From the NCBI GenBank assembly GCA_000472185.1, contig AVDB01000002.1:62001-126000 (forward strand): DNA of 64,000 nt. The letters run 5' to 3'. Shown in pieces: positions 19,822 through 29,673 of this stretch (positions are counted from its first letter, which is position 1; each line of letters begins with the position of its first letter). Source of the stretch: Rhodobacteraceae bacterium HIMB11. Its GTDB lineage: Bacteria > Pseudomonadota > Alphaproteobacteria > Rhodobacterales > Rhodobacteraceae. The notes below the pieces were generated by a model. That model was not told where the DNA came from and did no database searches. It was given only the letters and a program-made list of their open reading frames with translations. The position numbers and the translations under genes are program-made.

Positions 19822-22751
19822 GGCTTTCTGATTATGGACAAATTGATCGCGGGAATGCCATCAGCTTCCGTTTTGATGGGAAAACCTATGGCGGGTTTCA
19901 GGGCGATACACTGGCCTCGGCGCTTCTGGCAAATGACGTGCGTCTGGTGGCGCGGTCGTTCAAATATCACCGTCCCCGAGGTATCCTGAGTGCGGGGAGT
20001 GAAGAGCCAAACGCAATCGTCACTGTCGGTTCAGGTGTGCATCAGGACCCCAATGTGCGCGCAACGGTTCAGGAAATTTATAATGGGTTTGAGGCCAATT
20101 CCCAAAACCGTTGGCCCAGCCTGAAGCATGACTTACTTTCTGTAAATGATCTGATGGCGCCGTTTTTGTCGGCGGGTTTTTATTATAAAACCTTTATGTG
20201 GCCGCGGGCGTTTTGGGAAAAACTATACGAACCGGTCATTCGTCGTGCCGCAGGTTTGGGTGCGCTGAGTGAAAAACCGAATGAAGATACGTATGAACGC
20301 GCCTACGCCCATTGCGATGTTTTGGTGATCGGTGCGGGTCCTGCGGGATTATGGGCCGCCTATCAATTGGCGCAAACAGGATTGGACGTGATCCTTGCGG
20401 ATGAGGATTTCCGCATGGGCGGCCGCCTGAATAGCGAAGCGGATCAGATCGGCGGCAAACCAGCCGCGGATTGGGCGGCCGATATGGTTGCGCAATTGGA
20501 TCAAATGGACAATGTGCGCCTGATGACACGCACAACTGTGACGGGCGCTTATGACGGCGGCACCTATGGTGCGGTTGAACGTGTGTCCCATCACATGAAT
20601 GATCGCGGCGGGGATCGCCCCTTGGAAACCTTTTGGCGTATTCATGCGAAACGCGCGGTCTTGGCGGCGGGTGCGCTGGAACGCACCATTGGTTTTTCAA
20701 ACAACGACCGCCCGGGGATTATGCAGGCGGGTGCGGCGCGCAGTTATTTGCACCGCTATGGTGTTGCGACTGGGAAACGTGTGGTGGTCTTTGGCAATAA
20801 CGACAACGCCTTTCGCACGGCACATGATTTGTCTGCTGCGGGGGTTGAGATTGCGGCCTATGTGGATGCGCGTGCGGATGCGACGATTGACGGGGATTTC
20901 CCAATTTATCGCGGGACGCAAGTGACGGATACCAAAGGGCGACTGGGCCTATCATCGGTTCAGATTACGGATGGTGGACGCAACCATAACATCGCCGCGG
21001 ATTGCTTGGCGGTTTCTGGGGGGTGGAACCCAACGGTTCACATGACATGTCACATGAATGGTCGCCCAACATGGGATGAAACCATCGCCAGCTTTGTCCC
21101 GACCGCGGGGTCCATTCCAGGGATGTCCGTCGCGGGATCGGCGGCGGGCCATATGTCAACGTCTGCCTGTTTTGAAAGCGCGCAGGATATCGCCGCGCGT
21201 GTTGCGGGTGATTTGGGCACAGCCACACCTGCCGATCCGCTACCCACTGCGGAACATGCGGCATATGCGATTGAACCGCTATGGGCTGTTCCGGGTAAGG
21301 CGCGGGCGTGGTTGGATTATCAAAACGATGTGACTGTGAAGGATATCAAACAGGCGGCCCAAGAAAACTTCCGCTCTGTCGAACACATGAAACGCTACAC
21401 CACCCAAGGGATGGCGACGGATCAGGGCAAAAATTCCAACGTGGCGGCGCTGGCTTTGCTGGCCGATGCGACGGGGCGGGGTATTCCCGAAACTGGAACC
21501 ACCACATTCCGTCCCCCCTATTCCCCCGTTGCGATTGCGGCCATGGGGGGCGAGGCACGCGGCACAGGTTTTGCGCCTGAACGCTTTACCACGTCCCACG
21601 CCGTTGCCAAAGATATGGCGGCCCCAATGATCGAAGCGGGCCTGTGGTATCGCCCAAGCTATTTCCCAGAACATGGGGAAACCACATGGCGTCAATCCTG
21701 TGATCGCGAAGTCATGATGGTGCGTGAAAATGTCGGTGTCTGTGATGTATCGACCTTGGGCAAAATCGACATTCAGGGCAAGGATGCCGCCAAACTGTTG
21801 GATTTCATCTATACCAATATGTTCAGCACACTAAAAGTTGGCCGCGTCCGCTATGGCCTGATGCTGCGCGAAGATGGGCATGTGATGGATGACGGTACAA
21901 CCGCACGGTTGGGTGAAAACCACTATGTCATGACAACCACAACCGCAGCGGCGGGATTGGTGATGCGGCATCTGGATTTCGTCACCCAATGTTTGCACCC
22001 CGAATGGGACGTCAGTTTCATTTCTGTGACCGAACAATGGGCACAATTCGCCGTTGCAGGCCCCAAGGCGCGCGATTTGCTGAGCAATTTTGTTGAGGAT
22101 GACATCAGCAATGATGCCTTTGGGTTTATGCAATGCGGCGCCATGAACGTCATGGGCGTTCCAGGGCGTTTGTTCCGCATCTCCTTCAGTGGTGAAATGG
22201 GGTATGAGGTTGCCGTTCCTGCGCGTTATGGCGAAAGCCTGTTTAGATTGCTGATTGCCAAGGCCAAGGAATTGGGTGGTGGTGCCTATGGGATGGAGGC
22301 ATTGAACGTGCTGCGCATCGAAAAGGGGTTCATCACACACGCCGAAATTCATGGACGCACCACAGTCTTTGACATCGGGATGGAGCGTATGATCAGCGCG
22401 AAAAAGGACTGTATCGGAAAAACGGCGGCGGCCCGTCCAGGCATGGTTGATCCAGATCGCGAACGCTTCGTTGGATTAAAACCTGTTGGAACAGTCAAAC
22501 AACTGACCGCTGGGGCCCATTTGTTTAATGAGGGCGACGCCGCCACACGCGTGAACGATCAGGGCTATATCACGTCGGTTGGATATTCCCCCACATTGGG
22601 TCATTTCATGGGGCTTGGGTTCCTGCGCAATGGTCCAAATCGCATAGGTGAACATGTGAAAATGGTCGACCACCTGCGGGGTGTTGAGGCCGTATGCGAG
22701 GTGATTGATCCCGTCGCCTTTGATCCAGAGGGAGGACGTCTTCGTGCTTAA
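19818..22751 (+). CDS. soxA: sarcosine oxidase alpha subunit
   Basis: Large alpha subunit (977 aa). An N-terminal 2Fe-2S-ferredoxin-like domain (to about residue 100) is followed by an NAD-binding pyridine nucleotide-disulfide oxidoreductase domain starting DVLVIGAGPAGLWAAYQLA near residue 157. The C-terminal third is a GcvT-like folate-binding domain (from about 610, with FSGEMGYEVAVP near 797) where the formaldehyde unit meets tetrahydrofolate. Start at MRLSDYGQIDRG, overlapping soxD by four bases; a longer frame inside soxD is a shadow. Its end overlaps soxG by eight bases. Confidence 0.96.
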   Translation: MRLSDYGQIDRGNAISFRFDGKTYGGFQGDTLASALLANDVRLVARSFKYHRPRGILSAGSEEPNAIVTVGSGVHQDPNVRATVQEIYNGFEANSQNRWPSLKHDLLSVNDLMAPFLSAGFYYKTFMWPRAFWEKLYEPVIRRAAGLGALSEKPNEDTYERAYAHCDVLVIGAGPAGLWAAYQLAQTGLDVILADEDFRMGGRLNSEADQIGGKPAADWAADMVAQLDQMDNVRLMTRTTVTGAYDGGTYGAVERVSHHMNDRGGDRPLETFWRIHAKRAVLAAGALERTIGFSNNDRPGIMQAGAARSYLHRYGVATGKRVVVFGNNDNAFRTAHDLSAAGVEIAAYVDARADATIDGDFPIYRGTQVTDTKGRLGLSSVQITDGGRNHNIAADCLAVSGGWNPTVHMTCHMNGRPTWDETIASFVPTAGSIPGMSVAGSAAGHMSTSACFESAQDIAARVAGDLGTATPADPLPTAEHAAYAIEPLWAVPGKARAWLDYQNDVTVKDIKQAAQENFRSVEHMKRYTTQGMATDQGKNSNVAALALLADATGRGIPETGTTTFRPPYSPVAIAAMGGEARGTGFAPERFTTSHAVAKDMAAPMIEAGLWYRPSYFPEHGETTWRQSCDREVMMVRENVGVCDVSTLGKIDIQGKDAAKLLDFIYTNMFSTLKVGRVRYGLMLREDGHVMDDGTTARLGENHYVMTTTTAAAGLVMRHLDFVTQCLHPEWDVSFISVTEQWAQFAVAGPKARDLLSNFVEDDISNDAFGFMQCGAMNVMGVPGRLFRISFSGEMGYEVAVPARYGESLFRLLIAKAKELGGGAYGMEALNVLRIEKGFITHAEIHGRTTVFDIGMERMISAKKDCIGKTAAARPGMVDPDRERFVGLKPVGTVKQLTAGAHLFNEGDAATRVNDQGYITSVGYSPTLGHFMGLGFLRNGPNRIGEHVKMVDHLRGVEAVCEVIDPVAFDPEGGRLRA

Positions 22752-23286
22752 ACTCGTCGCAAAATCTCCGGCCGAGGGGCTGGTTCCACTCTCTGTCGGA
22801 ACGATGGAACTGAATGAAGTTGTCCCTGCGGCTATCACATCCATTGCCTGTTATCAGGGGCATGCGGATGCGCTTTCTGCAGCACTGAAAGAGCATCACG
22901 GTATGGCGTTGCCCAAAACGGGACAGGCGACAGGGCGCGCGGGTGCACGTGCGATATGGGCGGGGCCGTCGGTGTTTTTGGTGGGTCCAGAACCACATGC
23001 AGACCTATCAAACCACGCCGCAATCGTCGACCAAAGCGACAGTTGGTGCGTTTTGAACCTAAAAGGCGCTGATGTCGAAGCGGTCCTTGCCCGCCTTAGC
23101 AGTGTGGACATGCGTTCCAAGGCGATGAAAAAGGGACAGGTTGTGCGTTCCCAACTGCAACATATGAATGCAATTTACCATCGCGTTAGTGATGATAGTT
23201 TTGATATCTATGCGTTCCGCTCGATGGCAAAAACCATGGTGCACGATATTGATCGCGCCATGCGATATATTGCGTCGCGGGGATAG
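22744..23286 (+). CDS. soxG: sarcosine oxidase gamma subunit
   Basis: Gamma subunit (180 aa), the least conserved part of the complex, related to a GcvT-like half domain. I start at GTG 22744 (product beginning with LKLVAKSPAEGL), which overlaps the soxA stop and follows GGGAGG. Segments RAIWAGPSVFLVGPE and VDQSDSWCVLNLKG are typical of the family. It closes the soxBDAG operon; a palindromic hairpin follows 16 bases later. Confidence 0.9.
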   Translation: MLKLVAKSPAEGLVPLSVGTMELNEVVPAAITSIACYQGHADALSAALKEHHGMALPKTGQATGRAGARAIWAGPSVFLVGPEPHADLSNHAAIVDQSDSWCVLNLKGADVEAVLARLSSVDMRSKAMKKGQVVRSQLQHMNAIYHRVSDDSFDIYAFRSMAKTMVHDIDRAMRYIASRG

Positions 23287-23302
23287 GTTCCCTGAATCAA
23301 AA

Positions 23303-23326
23303 CGATCGCGCGACACCGCGCGATCG
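23303..23326 (+). terminator. hairpin after soxG
   Basis: Perfect 10-bp arms (23303-23312 and 23317-23326) around an ACAC loop. No U-run follows, so it may be a 3'-end stabiliser or Rho-assisted terminator separating the sarcosine oxidase operon from dnaG. Confidence 0.55.
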
Positions 23327-23391
23327 GCGCAATGGTGAAAAATCCGTTTATCCCCCTAGACTTCGCATCGCGCGCCCCTCATATTTTCGCA

Positions 23392-25326
23392 ATGAGCCTG
23401 CCACCCGGATTCCTTGATGAACTGCGCACACGTGTGCCCATATCCCAAGTTGTTGGGCGCAAGGTGTCATGGGATATGCGCAAATCAAATCAGGGCAAGG
23501 GCGATTATTGGGCACCCTGTCCGTTTCATCAGGAAAAAACCGCATCATTCCACGTGCAGGACGCCAAGGGGTTTTATTATTGCTTTGGCTGTCAGGCCAA
23601 AGGGGATGCCATTGGGTTTATCAAAGAAACCGAAAACGTTGGGTTCATGGAGGCGGTTGAAATCCTAGCTGCCGAAGCGGGAATGAGTGTTCCAAAACCT
23701 GATCCCAAAATGGTGGAAAAGGCGGATCGGCGCAAAGAGCTGGCCGATGTGATGGATGAAGCCGTACGTTGGTTTCAGATGTCCCTGAACATGGGCGCTG
23801 CTGCAGATGCGCGGGCCTATCTGGATCGTCGTGGTTTAAATGGCGAGGCGTTGCAGCAATTTGAAATCGGCTTTGCCCCGAATGATCGTGCGGGCTTGAA
23901 ATCTGCGCTGATGGGGCGCGGAATATCTGAACAGAAGTTGGTGGATACGGGACTGATCATCAAACCCGATGATGGTGGGACCAGTTATGATCGTTTTCGT
24001 GGTCGCATCATGTTTCCCATTCGCGATGCACGCGGACGCTGCGTGGCCTTTGGCGGTCGCGCGATGGATCCGAATGCGCGGGCAAAATATCTGAATTCGC
24101 CCGAAACCATTCTGTTTGATAAGGGGCGCAGCCTGTATAATCACGGGCCTGCACGCTCGGCCGTGGGACGGGGTCAGCCCCTTATCGTTGCCGAAGGATA
24201 CATGGACGTGATCGCATTGGTGCGCGCTGGATTTGAAGGGGCGGTTGCGCCACTGGGCACTGCGATTACCGAAAATCAATTGGCGATGATGTGGCAAATC
24301 ACCCCTGAACCCATCATCGCGCTGGACGGGGATAAGGCGGGATTGCGCGCAGCCTATCGTTTGATTGATTTGGCGATGCCACTGCTACAAACGGGCCGCG
24401 CCTTGCGGTTTGCCCTAATGCCAGAAGGGCAGGACCCCGATGATCTGTTGCGCGCCAAAGGGGCAGGTGCCGTGCAGGCTATCTTGGACAATGCGATGCC
24501 ACTGGTTGAATTGCTGTGGCGGCGCGAAACCGAGGGCCAAACCTTTGACAGTCCTGATCGGAAGGCCGCGTTGGATAAACGTTTGCGCGGGTCGACCAGC
24601 CAAATTCAGGATCAAAACCTGCGTTCACATTATGACCAAGCGATCAAAGATTTGCGTTGGGATTTTTTCCGTGCGGCGCGGTCCTTTAAATCTGGGTCCA
24701 CGCGCAATATCCCTCAGCAAGCGGGTGCATCGACCAAGGGATCTGTTTTGGCCGCAGGCGAAGGGGACGTGGCACTATTTCTGCGCGAGGCGGTGATTTT
24801 GGCCATCCTTATTCGGTATCCAGAATTGGTGTACGAATATTTGGATGAACTGGCGATGTTGGATTTTGAACATGGGGATCACCCCGCGATGTTGCGGATT
24901 TTGATGCGTCACTGTCAGGATGTGGTCTTTGATCCATCTGTGGTCCTATCCGAAAATTTGGGGGCCGATCCATTTGAAAAATTTATGACCCTTGGCCACC
25001 TAAAGGTGGTGCCATGTTTGCGTCGATCGGGCGATATCGAAATGGCGCGTCTGACATTGAAAGAGGAACTGGGTAAATTGGGCGCCCATCGCGGGTTGGA
25101 AGCCGAACTTCAGGAAAGTTCGCAAATGCCCGAAGATGGCCTGGATGAATGGGTATTACACCGTCTGGGACAGGCGGCAGACGCCGCAAATCGCGCACAA
25201 CGCGCGGACCAAGACGATCAAACGCAATATGACGTCGCAGACAATGGTGCACGAATCAGCCGTGATGAGCGCAATAAATTGGACGACCTGATCGGAGCAA
25301 TCCGATTTCAAAAAACAAAAAAATGA
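23392..25326 (+). CDS. dnaG: DNA primase
   Basis: DnaG primase (644 aa), which lays RNA primers at the replication fork. The CHC2 zinc domain is CPFHQEKTASFHV...YYCFGC (residues 40-70). The TOPRIM catalytic core includes VAEGYMDVIALV and the ALDGDKAG metal site near residue 310. The C-terminal helicase-binding region is less conserved. Start at MSLPPGFLDELRTRV, the normal family start; a longer frame to 23332 is unlikely. It precedes rpoD, as in the conserved dnaG-rpoD pair. Confidence 0.96.
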   Translation: MSLPPGFLDELRTRVPISQVVGRKVSWDMRKSNQGKGDYWAPCPFHQEKTASFHVQDAKGFYYCFGCQAKGDAIGFIKETENVGFMEAVEILAAEAGMSVPKPDPKMVEKADRRKELADVMDEAVRWFQMSLNMGAAADARAYLDRRGLNGEALQQFEIGFAPNDRAGLKSALMGRGISEQKLVDTGLIIKPDDGGTSYDRFRGRIMFPIRDARGRCVAFGGRAMDPNARAKYLNSPETILFDKGRSLYNHGPARSAVGRGQPLIVAEGYMDVIALVRAGFEGAVAPLGTAITENQLAMMWQITPEPIIALDGDKAGLRAAYRLIDLAMPLLQTGRALRFALMPEGQDPDDLLRAKGAGAVQAILDNAMPLVELLWRRETEGQTFDSPDRKAALDKRLRGSTSQIQDQNLRSHYDQAIKDLRWDFFRAARSFKSGSTRNIPQQAGASTKGSVLAAGEGDVALFLREAVILAILIRYPELVYEYLDELAMLDFEHGDHPAMLRILMRHCQDVVFDPSVVLSENLGADPFEKFMTLGHLKVVPCLRRSGDIEMARLTLKEELGKLGAHRGLEAELQESSQMPEDGLDEWVLHRLGQAADAANRAQRADQDDQTQYDVADNGARISRDERNKLDDLIGAIRFQKTKK

Positions 25327-25436
25327 AGAATTGGTAAAGATTCGTCAAAGAAATAGGGCTAAGAGGGTGTCCGAATCACGACAAATCGTTATTGATTCTA
25401 TAAACCGAATCGCTCTGCCCAAGTTAGGAGACCTAT

Positions 25437-27410
25437 ATGGCCGCTTCTGAGAACGAAGATCGCAAAACGGATGATCAAGAAACCGAGGTTTCCCTTGATA
25501 TGAGCCAAGCGCAAATTAAGCGCATGATCGCCGAGGCGCGTGAACGGGGTTACATCACATACGATCAGTTGAACACTGTTTTGCCACCAGATCAGGTGTC
25601 TTCTGAACAGATCGAGGATGTGATGTCGATGCTGTCGGAAATGGGCATCAACATTATCGAAGACGATGAAGTCGAGGACGAGGATCGCGGCCCAACCGAT
25701 TTGGTCACAACAGGCACCAAAGATGTTGCTGTTTCCACGGGTGAAACAGAAAAGCTGGATCGCACCGACGACCCTGTGCGCATGTATTTGCGCGAAATGG
25801 GATCTGTTGAACTTCTTAGCCGTGAAGGTGAGATTGCCATTGCCAAGCGGATCGAGGCCGGGCGCAATACAATGATCCTGGGCCTCTGCGAAAGCCCATT
25901 GACGTTCCAAGCGATCACAATCTGGCGCGAAGAATTGTTGAACGAAGACATTTTGCTGCGCGATGTGATCGACCTTGAGGCGACATTTGGTAATCAAATG
26001 GACGAAGATGGCGTTGAACCCGTGATTGACAGCACAGGTGCAGCGCCCGCCGCAGCCAACAAAACAGACGAACCCGAATACGACGCAGACGGCAATCCGA
26101 TTGCAAAAGACGATGATGATGACGACGATGAACAGTCAAACATGTCATTGGCCGCAATGGAAGCAGCACTAAAACCCAAGGTTTTGGAAACGCTGGAACG
26201 CATCGCCATTGATTATGAGCGTTTGTCTGAAATGCAAGACATCCGTATTTCCGCGACCTTGAATGAAGGTGCCGCGATGACGGATAAAGAAGAAGCGACA
26301 TATCAAGCGTTACGCTCTGAAATTGTGGATTTGGTGAACGAATTGCACCTGCACAACAACCGGATCGAGGCGTTGATTGATCAGCTTTACGGTATCAACC
26401 GTCGGATCATGCAAATCGACAGTGCCATGGTAAAATTGGCCGACCAAGCACGCATCAACCGCCGCGAGTTTATCGAAGAATACCGTGGACGTGAATTGGA
26501 CCCCAGCTGGTTGGATGATATGGCCGAGAAAACGGGCCGTGGCTGGCAGATGTTTATCGAACGCTCGCGCGAAAAGGCCGAGGATTTACGCTCTGACATG
26601 GCGCAGGTTGGTCAGTATGTGGGGTTGGACATTTCTGAATTCCGCCGCATCGTATCCCAAGTGCAAAAAGGTGAAAAAGAAGCGCGTCAGGCCAAGAAAG
26701 AAATGGTCGAGGCGAACCTGCGTCTTGTGATCTCGATTGCCAAAAAATATACAAACCGCGGTCTACAGTTCTTGGATTTGATCCAAGAGGGGAACATCGG
26801 TCTGATGAAGGCGGTCGATAAATTTGAATATCGCCGCGGCTATAAATTCTCAACCTATGCGACATGGTGGATCCGTCAGGCGATCACGCGATCCATCGCG
26901 GATCAGGCGCGTACAATTCGTATTCCTGTGCACATGATCGAAACGATCAACAAATTGGTCCGCACAGGACGTCAGATGCTGCACGAAATTGGTCGTGAGC
27001 CGACACCAGAGGAATTGGCAGAAAAACTGCAAATGCCGCTGGAAAAAGTGCGCAAGGTTATGAAAATCGCGAAAGAGCCGATTTCATTGGAAACACCGAT
27101 TGGCGACGAAGAAGATAGCCAATTGGGTGATTTCATCGAAGATAAGAACGCAATCCTGCCATTGGACAGCGCGATCCAAGAAAACCTAAAGGAAACCACA
27201 ACGCGCGTCCTGTCATCGCTAACCCCACGGGAAGAACGCGTTTTGCGTATGCGTTTCGGGATTGGCATGAACACCGACCACACATTGGAAGAAGTGGGTC
27301 AACAGTTCAGCGTGACACGCGAACGTATCCGCCAGATCGAGGCGAAAGCGCTGCGCAAGCTGAAACACCCCAGCAGATCGCGCAAATTGCGATCCTTCTT
27401 AGATCAATAA
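25437..27410 (+). CDS. rpoD: RNA polymerase sigma factor RpoD (sigma-70)
   Basis: Housekeeping sigma factor (657 aa). Region 1.1 is at the N-terminus ([20 protein letters not shown]). Region 1.2 follows ([21 protein letters not shown]). An acidic non-conserved insertion contains a run of seven aspartates near residue 225. Regions 2.1-2.4 run from about 415 ([38 protein letters not shown]) and the region 4.2 helix-turn-helix is near the end ([20 protein letters not shown]). TAGGAGA precedes the ATG. A terminator follows ten bases after the stop. Confidence 0.98.
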   Translation: MAASENEDRKTDDQETEVSLDMSQAQIKRMIAEARERGYITYDQLNTVLPPDQVSSEQIEDVMSMLSEMGINIIEDDEVEDEDRGPTDLVTTGTKDVAVSTGETEKLDRTDDPVRMYLREMGSVELLSREGEIAIAKRIEAGRNTMILGLCESPLTFQAITIWREELLNEDILLRDVIDLEATFGNQMDEDGVEPVIDSTGAAPAAANKTDEPEYDADGNPIAKDDDDDDDEQSNMSLAAMEAALKPKVLETLERIAIDYERLSEMQDIRISATLNEGAAMTDKEEATYQALRSEIVDLVNELHLHNNRIEALIDQLYGINRRIMQIDSAMVKLADQARINRREFIEEYRGRELDPSWLDDMAEKTGRGWQMFIERSREKAEDLRSDMAQVGQYVGLDISEFRRIVSQVQKGEKEARQAKKEMVEANLRLVISIAKKYTNRGLQFLDLIQEGNIGLMKAVDKFEYRRGYKFSTYATWWIRQAITRSIADQARTIRIPVHMIETINKLVRTGRQMLHEIGREPTPEELAEKLQMPLEKVRKVMKIAKEPISLETPIGDEEDSQLGDFIEDKNAILPLDSAIQENLKETTTRVLSSLTPREERVLRMRFGIGMNTDHTLEEVGQQFSVTRERIRQIEAKALRKLKHPSRSRKLRSFLDQ

Positions 27411-27420
27411 ATTTGACCAG

Positions 27421-27448
27421 GGCATCCAAATTTGGGTGCCTTTTATTT
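27421..27448 (+). terminator. rpoD intrinsic terminator
   Basis: Arms GGCATCC and GGGTGCC (7 bp, one GU) around AAATTT, directly followed by TTTTATTT. A standard factor-independent terminator ten bases after rpoD. Confidence 0.85.
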
Positions 27449-27462
27449 CGTGATTGCAAACA

Positions 27463-27870
27463 ATGATGCAGACCAACTTTACAATCCAAACAAAGGGTCA
27501 GGGTCTCTATGAATTTACGGATCAGGTGACATCTTGGGTACGGGGGTCTGGTGTCCTGACCCTTTTCATCCAACACACGTCAGCCAGCATTTTGGTTCAG
27601 GAAAACGCAGACCCCGAGGTCTGCTCAGATTTAACCAACTACTTTAGCAGGTTGGTTCCACCTGCAAATGATCCCACGATGCACTACCTCACCCACCGCT
27701 ATGAAGGGGATGATGATATGCCTGCGCATATTAAGGCGGCGATGTTACCCGTCTCTATTCAGATCCCTGTTATGGAAGGGCGGCTGGCATTGGGGACATG
27801 GCAGGGAATATATCTGTTTGAACACCGTGATGCGCCGCACCACCGTCGCGTGATCGCAACCCTTGGCTAG
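27463..27870 (+). CDS. YjbQ family protein (secondary thiamine-phosphate synthase enzyme family)
   Basis: UPF0047/YjbQ protein (135 aa). The family signature HTSASILVQENADPEV is near residue 45, with conserved HxxE/H residues later (MHYLTHRYEGDDDMPAHIK). E. coli YjbQ has weak thiamine-phosphate synthase activity, but its true role is not settled. No clear ribosome site precedes either of the two tandem ATGs (27463, 27466) and a TTG lies at 27454, so the start is uncertain by a few residues. Confidence 0.85.
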   Translation: MMQTNFTIQTKGQGLYEFTDQVTSWVRGSGVLTLFIQHTSASILVQENADPEVCSDLTNYFSRLVPPANDPTMHYLTHRYEGDDDMPAHIKAAMLPVSIQIPVMEGRLALGTWQGIYLFEHRDAPHHRRVIATLG

Positions 27871-28018
27871 GTCGTGGGCCTGTATCTGTTTCTAAATCTA
27901 GCGGCTGAAATTCGGGTCTACCCAAATACTAGCGGATATCCTATAGTGGCAGTGGATAAGTTTATGTGATGACCCCTGTGTGGTGTCAAAACGTATAAAG
28001 ATTACGAAAGGTGCAGGC

Positions 28019-28486
28019 ATGCGTTGTCCGTTTTGTGGGAATATCGACACTCAGGTCAAGGATTCACGTCCAGCTGAGGATCACGTTTCAATCCGTCGTC
28101 GTCGATTTTGTTCTGCCTGCGGGGGGCGTTTCACCACCTACGAACGCGTGCAATTGCGCGACTTGGTCGTAATCAAATCAAATGGCCGTCGCGAGGATTT
28201 TGAACGCGAGAAATTAGAACGCTCTATTCGCATCGCACTCCAAAAACGCCCTGTTGAACATGAACGCATGGAACAGATGATTTCTGGGATTGTGCGGCGT
28301 TTGGAAAGCATGGGTGAAACCGATATTCAGTCCAAAATGATCGGCGAAATCGTGATGGAGGCCTTAGCCCGCATTGATACGGTCGCCTATGTGCGTTTTG
28401 CCTCTGTGTACAAAAACTTCCAAGAGGCGGATGATTTCGACAAATTCGTTTCGGAACTGCGTCCTAAAACAGCAGAAGAAGAATAG
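28019..28486 (+). CDS. nrdR: transcriptional repressor NrdR
   Basis: ATP/dATP-sensing repressor of ribonucleotide reductase genes (155 aa). The zinc ribbon is MRCPFCGN...[18 protein letters not shown] (residues 1-50), followed by an ATP-cone domain ([20 protein letters not shown] onward). AAAGG lies about nine bases before the ATG. The neighbour ribD starts four bases after the stop, an arrangement seen widely in proteobacteria. Confidence 0.96.
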   Translation: MRCPFCGNIDTQVKDSRPAEDHVSIRRRRFCSACGGRFTTYERVQLRDLVVIKSNGRREDFEREKLERSIRIALQKRPVEHERMEQMISGIVRRLESMGETDIQSKMIGEIVMEALARIDTVAYVRFASVYKNFQEADDFDKFVSELRPKTAEEE

Positions 28487-28489
28487 TCG

Positions 28490-29584
28490 ATGTCCCACGA
28501 ACGGTTCATGGCGCACGCGCTTGCCCTTGGGCAGCGTGGGCTTGGGCGCGTCTGGCCCAATCCCGCTGTGGGATGCGTGATTGTTCAAGAGGGTCGAATT
28601 GTTGGGCGCGGGTTTACGCAACCGGGCGGGCGCCCTCATGCCGAAACAATGGCGCTGGCACAGGCGGGGGATGCCGCACGCGGTGCAACGGTTTACGTAA
28701 CATTGGAACCCTGTTCGCATCATGGGCAAACCCCGCCTTGTGCGCAGGCCCTTATTGATGCGGGTGTTGCACATGTGGTGGGTGCGATTCAGGACAGCGA
28801 TCCGCGTGTGAGCGGCGCAGGATTTGACATGCTACGCGCCGCAGGGATCAAGGTGACAACGGGTGTTTGCGCCGAAATGGCGGCAGAGGATCACGCGGGA
28901 TTTTTCGCAAAAACCATTCTAGGGCGCCCATTCCTGACGCTAAAGCTTGCAAATAGTTTTGATGGACGCATCGCCACGGCCAGCGGGGACAGCCAATGGA
29001 TCACAGGCCCACAGGCGCGGCGATTGGTGCATGGCATGCGGGCCAATCATGATGCGGTTTTGGTAGGGGCGGGCACAGCGCGTGCGGATGATCCCATGTT
29101 AACCGTGCGGGGCATGGGCGTATCACATCAACCTGTTCGCGTTGTCATGTCTCGCAAGTTGGATTTGCCAACCGACAGCGCCCTTGCAAATTCGATCCGA
29201 GAGGCGCCGCTGTGGCTGTGCCACAGTGATGAGGTGCCCGTTGATCGCATACGCGCATGGCAGGATCGCGGGGCTACTCTGATCGAATGCGCCGTTGAAA
29301 ACGGGCGGATTGCGATTTTTGATTTGATGCAGAAACTGGCAGAACGCGGTCTGACCCGTATCTTTTGTGAAGGGGGCGGAACGCTGGCGGCGTCCCTGTT
29401 ATTAGCTGATGTCGTGGACCATTTGGTTGGGTTTCAGGCAGGTGTCGTTATTGGCGCTGAAGGGCAACCGTCAATTGGCGCACTAGGATTTGGTAAGTTA
29501 TCTGAGGCGCCAGAATACGAGCTCAAATCATTACAAACTGTTGGAGGTGATATTCTTCATACGTGGTCGAAAGTTCACAAATGA
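28490..29584 (+). CDS. ribD: bifunctional riboflavin biosynthesis protein RibD
   Basis: Pyrimidine deaminase and reductase (364 aa) for steps two and three of riboflavin synthesis. The deaminase zinc site is HAETMAL with LEPCSHHGQTPPC (residues 45-85). The reductase domain begins near residue 150 (LKLANSFDGRIATASGDSQW), with NADPH-binding VLVGAGTARADDP. It is close behind nrdR and has only a weak purine-rich site upstream. Downstream the expected ribE is separated by an AT-rich membrane protein gene. Confidence 0.95.
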   Translation: MSHERFMAHALALGQRGLGRVWPNPAVGCVIVQEGRIVGRGFTQPGGRPHAETMALAQAGDAARGATVYVTLEPCSHHGQTPPCAQALIDAGVAHVVGAIQDSDPRVSGAGFDMLRAAGIKVTTGVCAEMAAEDHAGFFAKTILGRPFLTLKLANSFDGRIATASGDSQWITGPQARRLVHGMRANHDAVLVGAGTARADDPMLTVRGMGVSHQPVRVVMSRKLDLPTDSALANSIREAPLWLCHSDEVPVDRIRAWQDRGATLIECAVENGRIAIFDLMQKLAERGLTRIFCEGGGTLAASLLLADVVDHLVGFQAGVVIGAEGQPSIGALGFGKLSEAPEYELKSLQTVGGDILHTWSKVHK

Positions 29585-29623
29585 ATCAAATGCCAACAGT
29601 CAATATCAATGTCTGTTCTATTG

Positions 29624-29642
29624 ATCGAAGGTTTTCTTCGAT
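29624..29642 (+). terminator. hairpin after ribD
   Basis: Seven-base arms (ATCGAAG/CTTCGAT) around GTTTT, 39 bases past the ribD stop. There is no following U-run; it may be a weak terminator marking the boundary with the AT-rich insert. Confidence 0.4.
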
Positions 29643-29673
29643 GCAAATTTCTATTACTATACGTAATTAAATT

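Noticed and set aside
20236-20700. Long minus-strand ORFs inside sarcosine oxidase alpha and similar antisense frames elsewhere
   Set aside because: Their products are rich in Arg, Pro and His and show no domains, as expected from the complement of coding DNA.
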